64,000 bases of DNA from Vibrio sp. FE10 (GCF_030297155.1 NZ_AP028068.1:434001-498000); one strand, 5' to 3'; positions 1-8,753 are shown, numbered from the stretch's first letter. The notes: a model not told the origin generated them from the letters alone. Translations and numbers: made by a program.

Positions 1-438
1 CGTGCGGGTGAAGCTGGACGAGGCTTTGCTGTGGTTGCTGATGAAGTACGTAACCTAGCAAATCGTACTCAAGGTTCGACAGAAGAGATTCGCTCGATGT
101 TGGCTCGCCTAGAGCAAGAGACTCAATCTATCGTGATATTGATGGAGCAAAGCCAGAAGCAAGCGAATGACACCAAAGGTGAAACTCAAGCAGCACATCT
201 CGCCTTGTCGGAAATCAACCAAGCGATTGAAGTGATTAACGACATGAACAATCAGATTGCTTCGGCTGCTGAAGAGCAAAGCTCAGTGTCAGAAGAGATT
301 AACCGCAATGTAGTGATCATCAATGACACCGCAGTGGAAGTGATGGGTACTATGACATCGTCGGTAGAAATCAGTAACGAGTTGACGGTAAAAGCCGGAG
401 ATTTACACGGTGAGTTAAGCAAGTTCAAGCTTTCTTAA
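1..438 (+). CDS. Methyl-accepting chemotaxis protein, C-terminal part
   Basis: C-terminal end of a chemoreceptor signalling domain. The frame is open from base 1, so the gene starts outside the window. The first residues contain [17 protein letters not shown], the conserved hairpin tip that contacts CheW and CheA. The remaining ~125 residues are the descending coiled-coil helix, with heptad-like spacing, an adaptation-region-like stretch ([15 protein letters not shown]) and a final hydrophilic tail ending LSKFKLS. The ligand-binding and membrane parts are not visible, so the stimulus cannot be inferred. No CheR-binding pentapeptide is seen at the C terminus. An 11-bp-stem hairpin follows the stop codon. 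Confidence 0.96.
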   Translation, partial: RAGEAGRGFAVVADEVRNLANRTQGSTEEIRSMLARLEQETQSIVILMEQSQKQANDTKGETQAAHLALSEINQAIEVINDMNNQIASAAEEQSSVSEEINRNVVIINDTAVEVMGTMTSSVEISNELTVKAGDLHGELSKFKLS

Positions 439-462
439 TTACCAGTACCGTCTCATAATAAC

Positions 463-499
463 TAGGCCGAGAAACGTAATATTCTCGGCCTATCAATTT
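463..499 (+). terminator. Probable terminator after the MCP gene
   Basis: Perfect 11-bp stem TAGGCCGAGAA / TTCTCGGCCTA (463-492) with a short AT-rich loop, followed by a T-rich run. It lies 25 bases after the MCP stop codon and before the convergent LysR gene. Confidence 0.6.
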
Positions 500-566
500 C
501 CTCATATCCTCTCATCTTACAGCTCATCTATCGAAATTCACCGAACAAAGATCTCCCAACAGAAAG

Positions 567-1400
567 CTAATCAGAGTCCAACTCGACAAGTTGATTGAGC
601 ACTTCTTTGTCTAATACAGGATGATGCTTACTCGCTAAGATCAGCACAATATCGACCGAAGGTAACGGCGGCATATCTTCAAGAACGTTTAAATCCGGCG
701 TCACGCTGAGCTTACCCATCGCACCAATCGCTAACCCTGCTTTTACTATCGCGCGCTGCGCTGAAGCGGTATTGCTGCACGCCAATAACTGATAGGGCGT
801 TCCCTGTTTAGCTAAGCCATTGACCGCGGCTGCGTGATATTTACAATCGGTCTGAAACAGAGCCAATGGAATCGGTTTTGAATCGTCGAGCATAAAATCA
901 GGGCTGCTTATCCAAACTCCGGTATCACTGGTGAGCCAATGCCCCTCTTCGCTGTCAGGCGCTCTGGTGACAATCGCCGCATCTAAACGGCCATCATCCA
1001 ACCACTCTCTCAGCGTAATGCTTGGCAGGCTAAATATTTGGATTGAGCACGTAGGTTCTGCTTGCTGTAACAGGCGAATCACTTTAGGCAAAATGGTGTC
1101 GTTATAATCTTCAGGACAACCTAATCGCAGTGGCTGTTTGTCCTCATAACGCTTTACTTGTTTCAGCGCGGTATTGTGAAGGGCGACCAGCTGCTCTGCA
1201 TGAGAACGCAGCGCCAGTCCCGCCTCAGTAAGCACTAAGTTACGACCTTCTTTCTGAAAAAGAGTGACATTAAGTTCCTCTTCTAATTTACGCATCTGCG
1301 CACTAAACGCGGATTGGGTGCGATTGATCTGTTTCGCAGCACGCGTGAAGCTACTGGTTTCCACGAACGCGAGAAAGCCTCGCAGAGCATCAATATCCAT
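567..1400 (-). CDS. LysR family transcriptional regulator
   Basis: LysR-type regulator of 277 residues. The N terminus has the winged helix-turn-helix (MDIDALRGFLAFVETSSFTRAA, then QSAFSAQMRKLEEELNVTLF), followed by the linker helix. A periplasmic-binding-protein-like effector domain begins near residue 90 (LRLGCPEDYNDTILPKVI). The gene is divergent from the glutathione S-transferase gene at 1517 with 116 bases between them, the usual arrangement for a LysR protein and its target. The effector is unknown. The protein is slightly shorter than the usual ~300 residues, but both domains are present. Confidence 0.9.
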   Translation of the reverse strand: MDIDALRGFLAFVETSSFTRAAKQINRTQSAFSAQMRKLEEELNVTLFQKEGRNLVLTEAGLALRSHAEQLVALHNTALKQVKRYEDKQPLRLGCPEDYNDTILPKVIRLLQQAEPTCSIQIFSLPSITLREWLDDGRLDAAIVTRAPDSEEGHWLTSDTGVWISSPDFMLDDSKPIPLALFQTDCKYHAAAVNGLAKQGTPYQLLACSNTASAQRAIVKAGLAIGAMGKLSVTPDLNVLEDMPPLPSVDIVLILASKHHPVLDKEVLNQLVELDSD

Positions 1401-1516
1401 GCTGAATTAACCACCCATCGTTTTTATTAATGTAATACATCAAAATTATCCGTTAGTTCGCCGCAATACAATCCCTTAAGCTCAAAAGCATATTCACCAA
1501 ACACAGGGAAGCATCT

Positions 1517-2164
1517 ATGCAGCTTTATATTGGAAACCAAAACTACTCTACTTGGTCACTGCGCGCTTGGCTAATCTTCGATAATTACAACCTGAATGCC
1601 GAAGTCATCAAACTCAAGCTTTTCACCTCTGATTTCTACGACACTCTGGCGAAAGTGACACCAACGGCTAAGGTTCCAACTCTGGTCGATGGTGATGTCG
1701 CAGTGTGGGATTCGTTGGCGATTCTTGAATACATTAACGAAACCTATTTAGACGGTGCTGCATGGCCTGAATCACGCGAAGAACGTGCTCTAGCCAGAGC
1801 AATTGCTGCAGAAATGCATTCGGGTTTTTCTGATGTAAGAAATGAAATGCCGATGAATTGCCGAGCAAGAAGAACACTCTCACTCAGTGAAGGCGCTCTT
1901 AAAGATATCGCTCGTATCGACCAAATATGGTCCACGCAAATGGAAAAATACCCAGAGGGTTGGTTGTTTGGTGAATGGTCAATTGCAGACGCGATGTTTG
2001 CCCCTGTCGCCATCCGAGTACAAACTTATGGCATTGAGCTTTCTGAAAAAGCGGCGCTATACCAACAACGCGTGCTCAACAGCGTATCAATACAAAAATG
2101 GCAAGCAGAAGCGAGTTTAGAAACCGATGTAGTTGAAGAGGATGAGGCGGGCAAGCCTGTTTAG
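1517..2164 (+). CDS. Glutathione S-transferase family protein
   Basis: Cytosolic GST of 215 residues. The N-terminal thioredoxin-fold domain has the YIGNQNYSTWSLRAWL segment with the likely catalytic Ser/Thr region, then the glutathione-binding motif VPTLVDGDVAVWDSLAILEYI (cis-Pro and Asp-Ser pair). The all-helical C-terminal domain includes WLFGEWSIADAMFAPVAIRV, the GST N-capping box motif. A role in detoxification or stress conjugation is inferred from the family; the substrate is unknown. The divergent LysR gene is the likely regulator. The start is supported by a GGGAAG ribosome binding site. Confidence 0.92.
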   Translation: MQLYIGNQNYSTWSLRAWLIFDNYNLNAEVIKLKLFTSDFYDTLAKVTPTAKVPTLVDGDVAVWDSLAILEYINETYLDGAAWPESREERALARAIAAEMHSGFSDVRNEMPMNCRARRTLSLSEGALKDIARIDQIWSTQMEKYPEGWLFGEWSIADAMFAPVAIRVQTYGIELSEKAALYQQRVLNSVSIQKWQAEASLETDVVEEDEAGKPV

Positions 2165-2176
2165 ATAAATCAATAT

Positions 2177-2212
2177 GAGTCTCGAAAGGGCATCGAGACT
2201 CGTTCATTATTA
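2177..2212 (+). terminator. Probable terminator after the GST gene
   Basis: 9-bp inverted repeat GAGTCTCGA / TCGAGACTC (2177-2201) followed by an AT-rich tail, 13 bases after the GST stop codon. Confidence 0.5.
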
Positions 2213-2240
2213 GATGATTAGAAAGTAATGTCCTTACAGG

Positions 2241-2474
2241 CTATTCTTCAGCAACGCTGTCTTGATGATCATTCGGTTCAAACTCCAAAATATCACCAGG
2301 TTGGCACTCTAAAACTTCACACAGCTTGTCGAGTGTCGATAGCCTTACCGCTTTAGCTTTACCATTTTTTAATACTGATAAGTTGGCTTCAGTAATCCCA
2401 ACTTCTTTTGCCAATGTCTTCAATCGCATTTTTCGTTTGGCCATCATAATGTCTAAATTAATGCGGATAGTCAT
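2241..2474 (-). CDS. Small Cro/CI-type helix-turn-helix regulator
   Basis: 77-residue XRE-family DNA-binding protein with the helix-turn-helix KTLAKEVGITEANLSVLKNGKAKAVRLSTLDKLCEVLECQPGDIL, which fills most of the protein. This is the small YozG-like type often found beside DUF2975 membrane proteins, as here: the DUF2975 gene ends 10 bases upstream on the same strand, so they form an operon. Probably represses its own operon; the palindrome at 3096-3120 upstream is a candidate binding site. The acidic tail (FEPNDHQDSVAEE) has no recognised role. Confidence 0.9.
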   Translation of the reverse strand: MTIRINLDIMMAKRKMRLKTLAKEVGITEANLSVLKNGKAKAVRLSTLDKLCEVLECQPGDILEFEPNDHQDSVAEE

Positions 2475-2484
2475 GACAAGTCCT

Positions 2485-3033
2485 TTAAATGGTTTGGCTA
2501 TGTTCGTCAGCCAGAATATAACCTTCTTTCATCACCCATGAGATGATCAAAATAATTATACCCAATATCAGTGTTAAAAAGTCCATACCAACAAAACTAA
2601 TCTCAAAGATACGTTCACCTGGTGGATTATTGAACGACAGAATCACTGACATCAATGAACCGTAGATAACTGAACCTAGTACCCAATAAAACAGGCTATA
2701 TCCGAGCTTCTGGTAGGACATTGCGTTTTCTAAAGAGAAGATTTCACCTCGCTCATAGTTACGGAATAAACGTATCAGAACCATCAGTGCGTACATAAGG
2801 ATGCTCGACATCAATAAGCTTGTGAACGCAGCAACGATTCTTGTTGTCATAGTAAGCGGTAACATCGTGAAATACCCGATGTCGTAAGTAAGATAAAAAA
2901 TGCCCGTCGCACTAATAAAGTCATAGGGAGTCTCAATTGTTAGCCAGAAGTAACACACCATTATAGGAGTAAGTACAAAAAGGGATTGTAATAGCACACG
3001 TACACGTCGGCTTTGTTTTTGAATATTGGACAT
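2485..3033 (-). CDS. DUF2975 family membrane protein
   Basis: 182-residue integral membrane protein with about four hydrophobic segments (near residues 15-30, 60-85, 110-132 and 148-168), separated by short polar loops; ends in a charged tail. The size, topology and tight linkage to a YozG-like XRE regulator fit the DUF2975 family. The function of this family is unknown. First gene of the two-gene operon with the HTH regulator. Confidence 0.78.
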   Translation of the reverse strand: MSNIQKQSRRVRVLLQSLFVLTPIMVCYFWLTIETPYDFISATGIFYLTYDIGYFTMLPLTMTTRIVAAFTSLLMSSILMYALMVLIRLFRNYERGEIFSLENAMSYQKLGYSLFYWVLGSVIYGSLMSVILSFNNPPGERIFEISFVGMDFLTLILGIIILIISWVMKEGYILADEHSQTI

Positions 3034-3095
3034 ACTTAGATTCCTGTTGAATTGACGGAGAGGATATTAAGATTAAAATAAATGATGATCAACAA

Positions 3096-3120
3096 AAAAT
3101 TATCGATAAACGATAATTTT
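3096..3120. promoter_or_regulatory. Inverted repeat upstream of the DUF2975-HTH operon
   Basis: Perfect 10-bp arms AAAATTATCG / CGATAATTTT with a 5-base spacer, 63 bases before the DUF2975 start. A related half-site (ATATCGATTT) follows immediately. Candidate operator for the small HTH protein of the same operon; the assignment is inference. The rest of the 3034-3340 gap holds only this repeat and the one at 3265. Confidence 0.45.
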
Positions 3121-3264
3121 ATATCGATTTAAGTTTAATGGAATAAGGCTGATCTAGTATTTGCTCTATCAATAACATGGGATAGACAACCTCCGGGTTC
3201 TAAAAACTTCAACCCAATAATCCATTTTCATCAGACTTCCATTTACTTCCTAATAATTTGATCG

Positions 3265-3286
3265 ATTGTGATCGCCGAATCACAAT
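3265..3286. promoter_or_regulatory. Inverted repeat upstream of the AGE-fold gene
   Basis: Perfect 7-bp arms ATTGTGA / TCACAAT separated by 8 bases, 54 bases before the AGE-fold ATG. It resembles a CRP site, but the spacer between TGTGA and TCACA is 8 instead of 6, so another regulator is equally likely. Confidence 0.35.
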
Positions 3287-3340
3287 GTGCAGACCTGATT
3301 GTTTATATTCAACGAAACTCAAATCATTAAGATAAACATC

Positions 3341-4783
3341 ATGTTACGAGCAACCATCGCATTACTCAGCGCGACCAGTTTCGCTGTATCTGCCAATGTC
3401 ACCCTTCCCTCTGGAGAAGACTGGGTCAATCATGCTTCTGAAGGGCTGGCACCTTATTGGCTAATACCTAGCGCGCAGGGAGAACCAATAGGCAACTTCC
3501 CGACTTTCCGCTGTGATGATGGAACACTCCTCGATGTTTCTAACGTTTGTCCTGAGTTAGACAAAGGATGGATCACGCCGCACTTTGGCAAAGAGTTCAC
3601 GCGTATGAAATCGCGTCAAACCTATGCCTATGGCGTGCTTTATCATCTTACAGGCGATAAGCAGGCATTAGAGCTAGCCAAGCAAGGGGCTTACTACCTT
3701 ATAGATCAGCTAGAAGATAAGAAAAATGGCGGCTTCATAAGCTTCACCAAAGACGGCAAAGCGGGACTTGAGTGGCAACAGCGTACCTCTCAAGATCAAG
3801 CGTATGCGCTGGTCGGCCTCGCCATGTATTACTACCTGACCCAAGACAAAAAGATAGAAGAAGCGCTCATCGCCCAACAAGCTTTTATCTTTGATAAGTA
3901 TCGACTTAACGACAACAGCGGCCTAGCGTGGGTACTTGCTGACGGTGAAGATGGCAAAGCCACACGACGTGAATTGGTCGCACAACTTGATCAGATTAAC
4001 GGCTACATGCTGTTAGTCGCTCCCCTGTTAAAAGAGCCCACCAAGACAAAATGGCTTGATGATCTAAGTTGGTTAACCCAAACCATGGTCGACCACTATC
4101 ATTCAGAAGATGAGCAGCGTTTCTACGGTGCCATTCACAGCAAAGCAGCGATGATGCCCAATGCCAATCACAATGATTTTGGACACACCATCAAGGCGTA
4201 TTGGATGACTTACCTGACAGGCCAAACATTGAAGAATTCTGAATGGTCGCAGTTTGGCATCAAAGGGATGAAACACACCTTAGCCCAAGCTCAATATCAA
4301 AAAGAGTTCGTGAGCGTATCCCAATATTTTGGCGAGGAGCTTCAGAAGGCATGGAAAGGACAAGAAATTACCGGTTGGCAAAGCAGACCCAACACAAATT
4401 GGGCTTCATCATGGGAGTGGGCAGAGCTAGACCAAGCTGCGATGACGGTATCGCTGGTCGATGGTTCAATGAAAGAAGTTCTGCAATACACACTACCGAC
4501 GTTTCATGATGTGTGGGTCGACCATCAATATGGCGGCGTAGGGCTTGAACCTAAACGTACCAAAGCTTTCCATTGGGGCAATGGTTATCATCAATTTGAA
4601 CATGCTTTGATTGGCTATTTATATGCCCAACAGGTCGACGACAAACCTGCTGTACTTCACTATGCAAGGCCGACCAACAGCAAGATGCCAATGGAGCCTT
4701 ACTACTATCAAGGCGATGTGGTGGAGCTAGAAAATAAAGACGATGGGACACAGAAGGTCAGCTTTAATAACATCCGACCTTAG
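3341..4783 (+). CDS. Exported AGE-fold (N-acylglucosamine 2-epimerase-like) protein
   Basis: 480 residues from the ATG at 3341; a TTG 42 bases upstream would add residues in front of an otherwise good signal peptide (MLRATIALLSATSFAVSAN), so I prefer the internal ATG. The mature part resembles the (alpha/alpha)6-barrel sugar epimerase superfamily: an early RMKSRQTYAYGVLYHLT helix, a middle NDFGHTIKAYWM segment similar to the NYGHDIE motif of cellobiose 2-epimerases, and a late HWGNGYHQFEHAL segment at the third catalytic-His position. Family members isomerise sugars in the cytoplasm; an exported version suggests a periplasmic carbohydrate substrate, or a changed function. It stands alone, followed by its own terminator. 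Confidence 0.65.
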   Translation: MLRATIALLSATSFAVSANVTLPSGEDWVNHASEGLAPYWLIPSAQGEPIGNFPTFRCDDGTLLDVSNVCPELDKGWITPHFGKEFTRMKSRQTYAYGVLYHLTGDKQALELAKQGAYYLIDQLEDKKNGGFISFTKDGKAGLEWQQRTSQDQAYALVGLAMYYYLTQDKKIEEALIAQQAFIFDKYRLNDNSGLAWVLADGEDGKATRRELVAQLDQINGYMLLVAPLLKEPTKTKWLDDLSWLTQTMVDHYHSEDEQRFYGAIHSKAAMMPNANHNDFGHTIKAYWMTYLTGQTLKNSEWSQFGIKGMKHTLAQAQYQKEFVSVSQYFGEELQKAWKGQEITGWQSRPNTNWASSWEWAELDQAAMTVSLVDGSMKEVLQYTLPTFHDVWVDHQYGGVGLEPKRTKAFHWGNGYHQFEHALIGYLYAQQVDDKPAVLHYARPTNSKMPMEPYYYQGDVVELENKDDGTQKVSFNNIRP

Positions 4784-4860
4784 CGTCTGGCACTCGCGCG
4801 TCGATACTTTTAGCAGAGGTTAACCGTTAAGACGGAACAGAGAAGTCACTAGTCGTTAGC

Positions 4861-4897
4861 AAAGCCTGAGAAGAAAAGACGCTTTTCAGGCTTTTTA
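4861..4897 (+). terminator. Rho-independent terminator after the AGE-fold gene
   Basis: AAAGCCTGA / TCAGGCTTT stem with an A-rich loop followed by TTTTAAAT, 78 bases after the stop codon. Confidence 0.75.
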
Positions 4898-4996
4898 AAT
4901 ACTGTTGAACGGCATTATTGGTAGGGTTTAAAACTGGTATTTGAGCGATGAAGCCTTATCACTTATCAGCTCAAAAAGCATAAGGTATTGCGAAAA

Positions 4997-5404
4997 TCAC
5001 TTCTTCTTATTCTGCTCAACCAGCTTTTCATTCCACGCTACGTTGCCGTCTCGCTTGCTGACATCATACTCAGAACAAAACTGCGATATGGTCATGTTGT
5101 TGTCGCCAGTTGCTAGCTTTAGCGCTAACTGCACTTGCTGGAGCTTGCTTTGAAGGCGAAGGTTTTGACCTGCCTTTGGGCTTTTTTCTTTGGCGAACTT
5201 TAAGGCGGCATGTTTACGCTCGGCAGCCCCCGCTCGACGATCGGCTTCTGATAATAGATATTTTAGCTGCGCGACACTTTTCCCTTTTTTGAAAGCAGGC
5301 TCAAGCAGTTCGACACACTCATCAAATGATGGATTTATAACATACGGATCAATTTTGTGCGCTTGTTGGCGCATCCACTCTAGCGCGAGCTTTTCATCTG
5401 ACAT
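4997..5404 (-). CDS. Hypothetical helical protein, 135 residues
   Basis: Not recognised. The ORF can extend to 5455 (TTG) or 5437 (ATG); I prefer the ATG at 5404 (MSDEKLALEWMRQQ), because the extra residues look unlike the rest. The protein is charged and mostly helical: a block with LLEPAFKKGKSVAQLKYLLSEADRR, then a lysine-rich middle (AAERKHAALKFAKEKS) and a C-terminal segment TISQFCSEYDVSKRDGNVAWNEKLVEQNKKK. There is no signal peptide or membrane segment. Possible nucleic-acid association is suggested only by basic composition. Confidence 0.6.
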   Translation of the reverse strand: MSDEKLALEWMRQQAHKIDPYVINPSFDECVELLEPAFKKGKSVAQLKYLLSEADRRAGAAERKHAALKFAKEKSPKAGQNLRLQSKLQQVQLALKLATGDNNMTISQFCSEYDVSKRDGNVAWNEKLVEQNKKK

Positions 5405-5555
5405 TTTGCGATCTTTACCAATAAAACAGCCGTACATGGTATCGCTCAATAGCAAACCGCTGCAATAAAAAGTTGACCAAGTTTTGCCTTTTTAACGAGT
5501 ACTTGTAGTCAGGTATCAATAACAACAAATCGAACTGCTGATCCAGCCTCGCAAC

Positions 5556-5592
5556 AAAGAGCCAAACTTAACGCTATTAATAGCTCTTTCGG
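5556..5592 (-). terminator. Possible terminator after the ferric-reductase-like gene
   Basis: AAAGAGC / GCTCTTT arms 20 bases apart, just past the stop codon of the minus-strand gene ending at 5598. The T tract is weak (TTTGTTG). Confidence 0.35.
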
Positions 5593-5597
5593 CCTTT

Positions 5598-6929
5598 TTA
5601 GCGCATCACGAACAGCTCTTCGTGATAGTTCTGATCAACGTTGAACTTGCACGCATCGAGTTCTTTTTTAAGCGATGTTGAGAACCGATCTGGCCCGCAA
5701 AAATACAGCTCATAATCGTTTAAATCACCACACTGGTTAGCAATGCGTTCAGCGTTTAATCGAGGTGAATGCAAGGTGTCTATCACGTTCAAATTCACTC
5801 CAACTTGATGTGCAAGGTGCCATAACTCATCCACTAAATGCTCATCGACACCACGAGTACAATAGAATAGCTCGATGCGAGAGTGAGTCTTCTCTGTTTT
5901 GAGCGCTTCAAGCGTTGCAAAAAACGACGCTATCCCGACACCACCCGCAATCCAAATTTGTGGCTTACTTAAGTCAAACTCAAGTCGACCATAAGGCCCT
6001 TCCACCGTAACCGTATCGCCCGCATTAACTCGTTCATAAAGACCATTCGTAAAGTCACCCAACTCTTTAATCAAGAAACGCAGTTCTGAATCTTCGCTGC
6101 CCGAAACAATGGTAAACGGGTGCGGGTCTTCATTGCCGAAGCGCAGGTACGCAAACTGCCCTGCTTTGTGGCCTCGCCAAGATGTTCCGGGCTTTAGCAC
6201 CAACTCCATCACTTCGGCTTGTGGAAAGTAACGAGTGGAAGAAACAGCAGCAGAGTGACGATTACGACGCCCTACAAAACCCAACAAACTGTACATCGCC
6301 GCGATAGACCCAACCAAAGCAAAGGCCACCGTTAGGTAATAAATAGGCTGGCCCCAATAGGCATGTTTGAGCAGTAATACCGAGTGAAACGCGATCAACA
6401 GATACGCGACAGACATCAAGCGATGTGACAATTTAAACGGTTTGTATTTTACTGCTGCCCACAACGACGCCACCAGTAAAACAAGCAATAGATAGAAACC
6501 CCATTCGCCAATATTTTCAGCGAAACCGTGTAGTCCATTGACCCACGCTTCCCAACCAGACAAAGCTCTTGCAGGGCCAGAGCCGTCATGACGAACAGGT
6601 TTAGCCAACACTCCTGACGTCACTAGCCACTTAGGGATCTGGTACCACAACCAGTGTGTCACACCCAGAGCTACGCCACCGATACCTAACCATTTGTGGA
6701 CGCGATACGCCTTATCCATACCGTTGAGCCAATTCTCAACCATAGGCAAACGCATCGCCAAGATCATGGTGATGGACATTAACATCAGAGACAACATACC
6801 CGAGTACTGAATCATGGCAGAGCGCCATTCAAATACATTGTTTGAAGCGAAAAGTTGCGGTTCCATCGCAAACCAAAAGGCTGACATTATGGCAATCATT
6901 GCCCAGAGGATATTGCGGACTGTTTTCAT
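5598..6929 (-). CDS. Ferric-reductase-like transmembrane flavoprotein
   Basis: 443-residue oxidoreductase with two halves. Residues ~1-215 form about six membrane helices of the ferric reductase-like haem domain, with His pairs in HKWLGIGGVALGVTHW and HRLMSVAYLLIAFHSVLLLKH that can bind two haems. Residues ~225-443 form a ferredoxin-NADP reductase module: FAD-binding HPFTIVSG, the nicotinamide motif GGVGIASFFATLEAL and the terminal CGPDRFSTSLKKEL. Such proteins carry electrons from NAD(P)H through FAD and haem across the inner membrane. The acceptor (ferric chelate, oxygen or other) is not shown by the sequence. Monocistronic; ATG start. Confidence 0.88.
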   Translation of the reverse strand: MKTVRNILWAMIAIMSAFWFAMEPQLFASNNVFEWRSAMIQYSGMLSLMLMSITMILAMRLPMVENWLNGMDKAYRVHKWLGIGGVALGVTHWLWYQIPKWLVTSGVLAKPVRHDGSGPARALSGWEAWVNGLHGFAENIGEWGFYLLLVLLVASLWAAVKYKPFKLSHRLMSVAYLLIAFHSVLLLKHAYWGQPIYYLTVAFALVGSIAAMYSLLGFVGRRNRHSAAVSSTRYFPQAEVMELVLKPGTSWRGHKAGQFAYLRFGNEDPHPFTIVSGSEDSELRFLIKELGDFTNGLYERVNAGDTVTVEGPYGRLEFDLSKPQIWIAGGVGIASFFATLEALKTEKTHSRIELFYCTRGVDEHLVDELWHLAHQVGVNLNVIDTLHSPRLNAERIANQCGDLNDYELYFCGPDRFSTSLKKELDACKFNVDQNYHEELFVMR

Positions 6930-7108
6930 TTTTTAACACTCATAAAGACGACATCATTACTTTAGCTTGCGTGATGTAAAGCAACGTCAACATACGTAAA
7001 TCTATGCAAAGGCACACGCTCACCTGATCGTTAGAGGGGGCTTTCGCGTAAATATGATTTGGTTAGTGAACAAGTCGTCGAAAACAAAAAATGAGAAGAA
7101 GAGAAGAT

Positions 7109-7798
7109 ATGAAAGACATGACCCTTTCAAGAAAAGATATCCAAACGATGGATCAGCGAGAGCGCGCTCGCTTAATTAACTCTTTATCGGGGTTCAAAAG
7201 CGCCAACTTGATTGGTACCTGTGATAAACAAGGGCTGGAAAATCTTGCGGTGGTAAGTTCTGTGGTTCATCTAGGGTCGAACCCACCTTTGTTTGGCTTC
7301 ATAGTTCGGCCAGCAGAGAGTCGTCGTCACACATTAGAGAATATCCTAGAAACTCAACACTTCACCATCAACAGCATCGGCGCTGATTTTGTTCAAAAAG
7401 CGCATCAAACTTCAGCTCGTTATCCAAAGTCGGCATCCGAATTCAAAGCCGTCGGGCTCACCCCTTATTATGACGACATGTTTCCCGCGCCGTTTGTATT
7501 AGAAAGTGCACTCAAGATAGGGCTGGTTTTGAAAGAGCAGATTTCAATAGAGAGTAATCAAACCCAGATGTTGATTGGAGAGGTTATTACGATTCAAGCA
7601 CCCAAGCGTGCAGTGATGCCGGATGGCTACCTTGATTTAGAAGCGCTAGATTTAGTCACGATTTCAGGACTCGATAGCTACCACGTCACGCAAAGGCTTC
7701 ACCGATTGAGTTACGCCAAGCCAGACAAGTCTCTGTTTCCTCTGACTCGTGAAGGAAGCCCAACGTCATGGGAAGCACGTGAACTCAACTTAGGTTAA
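7109..7798 (+). CDS. Flavin reductase-like (FMN-binding split barrel) protein
   Basis: 229 residues from the ATG at 7109, which has an AGAAGAGAAG ribosome binding site; an in-frame ATG at 7091 lies inside that site. The protein matches the flavin reductase-like split-barrel family: GTCDKQGLENLAVVSSVVHLGSNPPLFGF is the FMN-binding strand pair, followed by SRRHTLENILETQHFTINSI. It probably binds FMN and reduces flavin or acts on an unknown electrophile. Divergent from the ferric-reductase-like gene (179 bases apart), which suggests a shared redox context but proves nothing. Confidence 0.85.
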   Translation: MKDMTLSRKDIQTMDQRERARLINSLSGFKSANLIGTCDKQGLENLAVVSSVVHLGSNPPLFGFIVRPAESRRHTLENILETQHFTINSIGADFVQKAHQTSARYPKSASEFKAVGLTPYYDDMFPAPFVLESALKIGLVLKEQISIESNQTQMLIGEVITIQAPKRAVMPDGYLDLEALDLVTISGLDSYHVTQRLHRLSYAKPDKSLFPLTREGSPTSWEARELNLG

Positions 7799-7961
7799 TT
7801 TGTCCGGAAAGTTGCGGTCAAAAATGCTAACTTTCTCTCGTTGCTAAAATACAATTCACACAAGTACTGCTCATTAAGTACGATTCAAATAGATGCGCTT
7901 GAAAGAGATGCGTCCGAAATCAGTTCATCACTCAACCTAACGTCTGTTTCCAAGGAACACC

Positions 7962-8753
7962 TTGAAGTTAACTCACTTTAAATACAAGACTCGCAAAGGC
8001 CCAGACTATCGCCATGGTGATCAGGTGTCTTTCATGGACATCAAGCAGACCTTTGGTATGGGCAGCATTCGCGTGGGCGCTTGGGTGACGAAAGAAGAGA
8101 AGGATCTGGCTGCGAATCTGATATTCGACTCGCTAGCAGACCTAGCTTACATCTTGGCTCTGCCGCCAGAAGCCATTGGCCTGCGTGGCACATTAGGCTT
8201 AGCCTTTGGCAGTGGCGGCAGAAAAGGCGTACAAGCACATTACGCCCCGAACCAAAGAGAATTAGCGCTCGCTAAGAACGCCGGCGCAGGTGCACTCGCC
8301 CACGAGTTTTGGCATGCGTTTGACCACTACATAGCTGAAAAGGCTTTTGAAATTGGTGACACCTCAGGCCCTCGAAGACACATCTTGTTCGCCAGTGACT
8401 GTTGGTTACACAATAGAAAGGTAAGGCCTCATCCATTAAACGAGAGTTTGATGTCTCTGTTCGATGCCACATTGCTCAGCGACAACAACCTGGATAAGCA
8501 CGACTACGTTGCACGCAGTGTTATTGCCGACAAGGCAACGTCTGCCCGTTACTTCTCACTACCTACAGAAATGATGGCTCGCGCCTTTGAGTCTGCAATT
8601 GAATCCTGCTCAGAGATCGAAAATTCTTACTTAGTCGATGGCACGACCAAACCGGATATGTACCCTTTGTATCCCGACCTTGAGCACAGAGAAGAAATCT
8701 ACAATGCGATGCAAGGCTATTTTGCACCGTTAGGCCGCTCTTTGAGCAAGTAG
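7962..8753 (+). CDS. LPD1-domain zinc metallopeptidase-like protein
   Basis: 263 residues, TTG start with an AAGGA site six bases upstream. The body matches the LPD1 domain (large polyvalent protein-associated domain 1): early KTRKGPDYRHGDQVSFMDIKQTFGMGSIRVGAWV, then EAIGLRGTLGLAFGSGGRKGVQAHY, then AGALAHEFWHAFDHYI, a clear HExxH zinc-peptidase motif (residues ~111-115). A later TEMMARAFESAIE segment could supply the third zinc ligand (Glu). LPD1 is best known from large polyvalent proteins of phages and conjugative elements. Here it is a free-standing chromosomal gene with no mobile gene beside it. Substrate unknown; a cytoplasmic location is likely as no signal peptide is present. Confidence 0.75.
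   Translation: MKLTHFKYKTRKGPDYRHGDQVSFMDIKQTFGMGSIRVGAWVTKEEKDLAANLIFDSLADLAYILALPPEAIGLRGTLGLAFGSGGRKGVQAHYAPNQRELALAKNAGAGALAHEFWHAFDHYIAEKAFEIGDTSGPRRHILFASDCWLHNRKVRPHPLNESLMSLFDATLLSDNNLDKHDYVARSVIADKATSARYFSLPTEMMARAFESAIESCSEIENSYLVDGTTKPDMYPLYPDLEHREEIYNAMQGYFAPLGRSLSK

Noticed and set aside
3265-3286. CRP binding site
   Set aside because: TGTGA and TCACA arms are 8 bases apart, not 6. Kept only as an unassigned inverted repeat.
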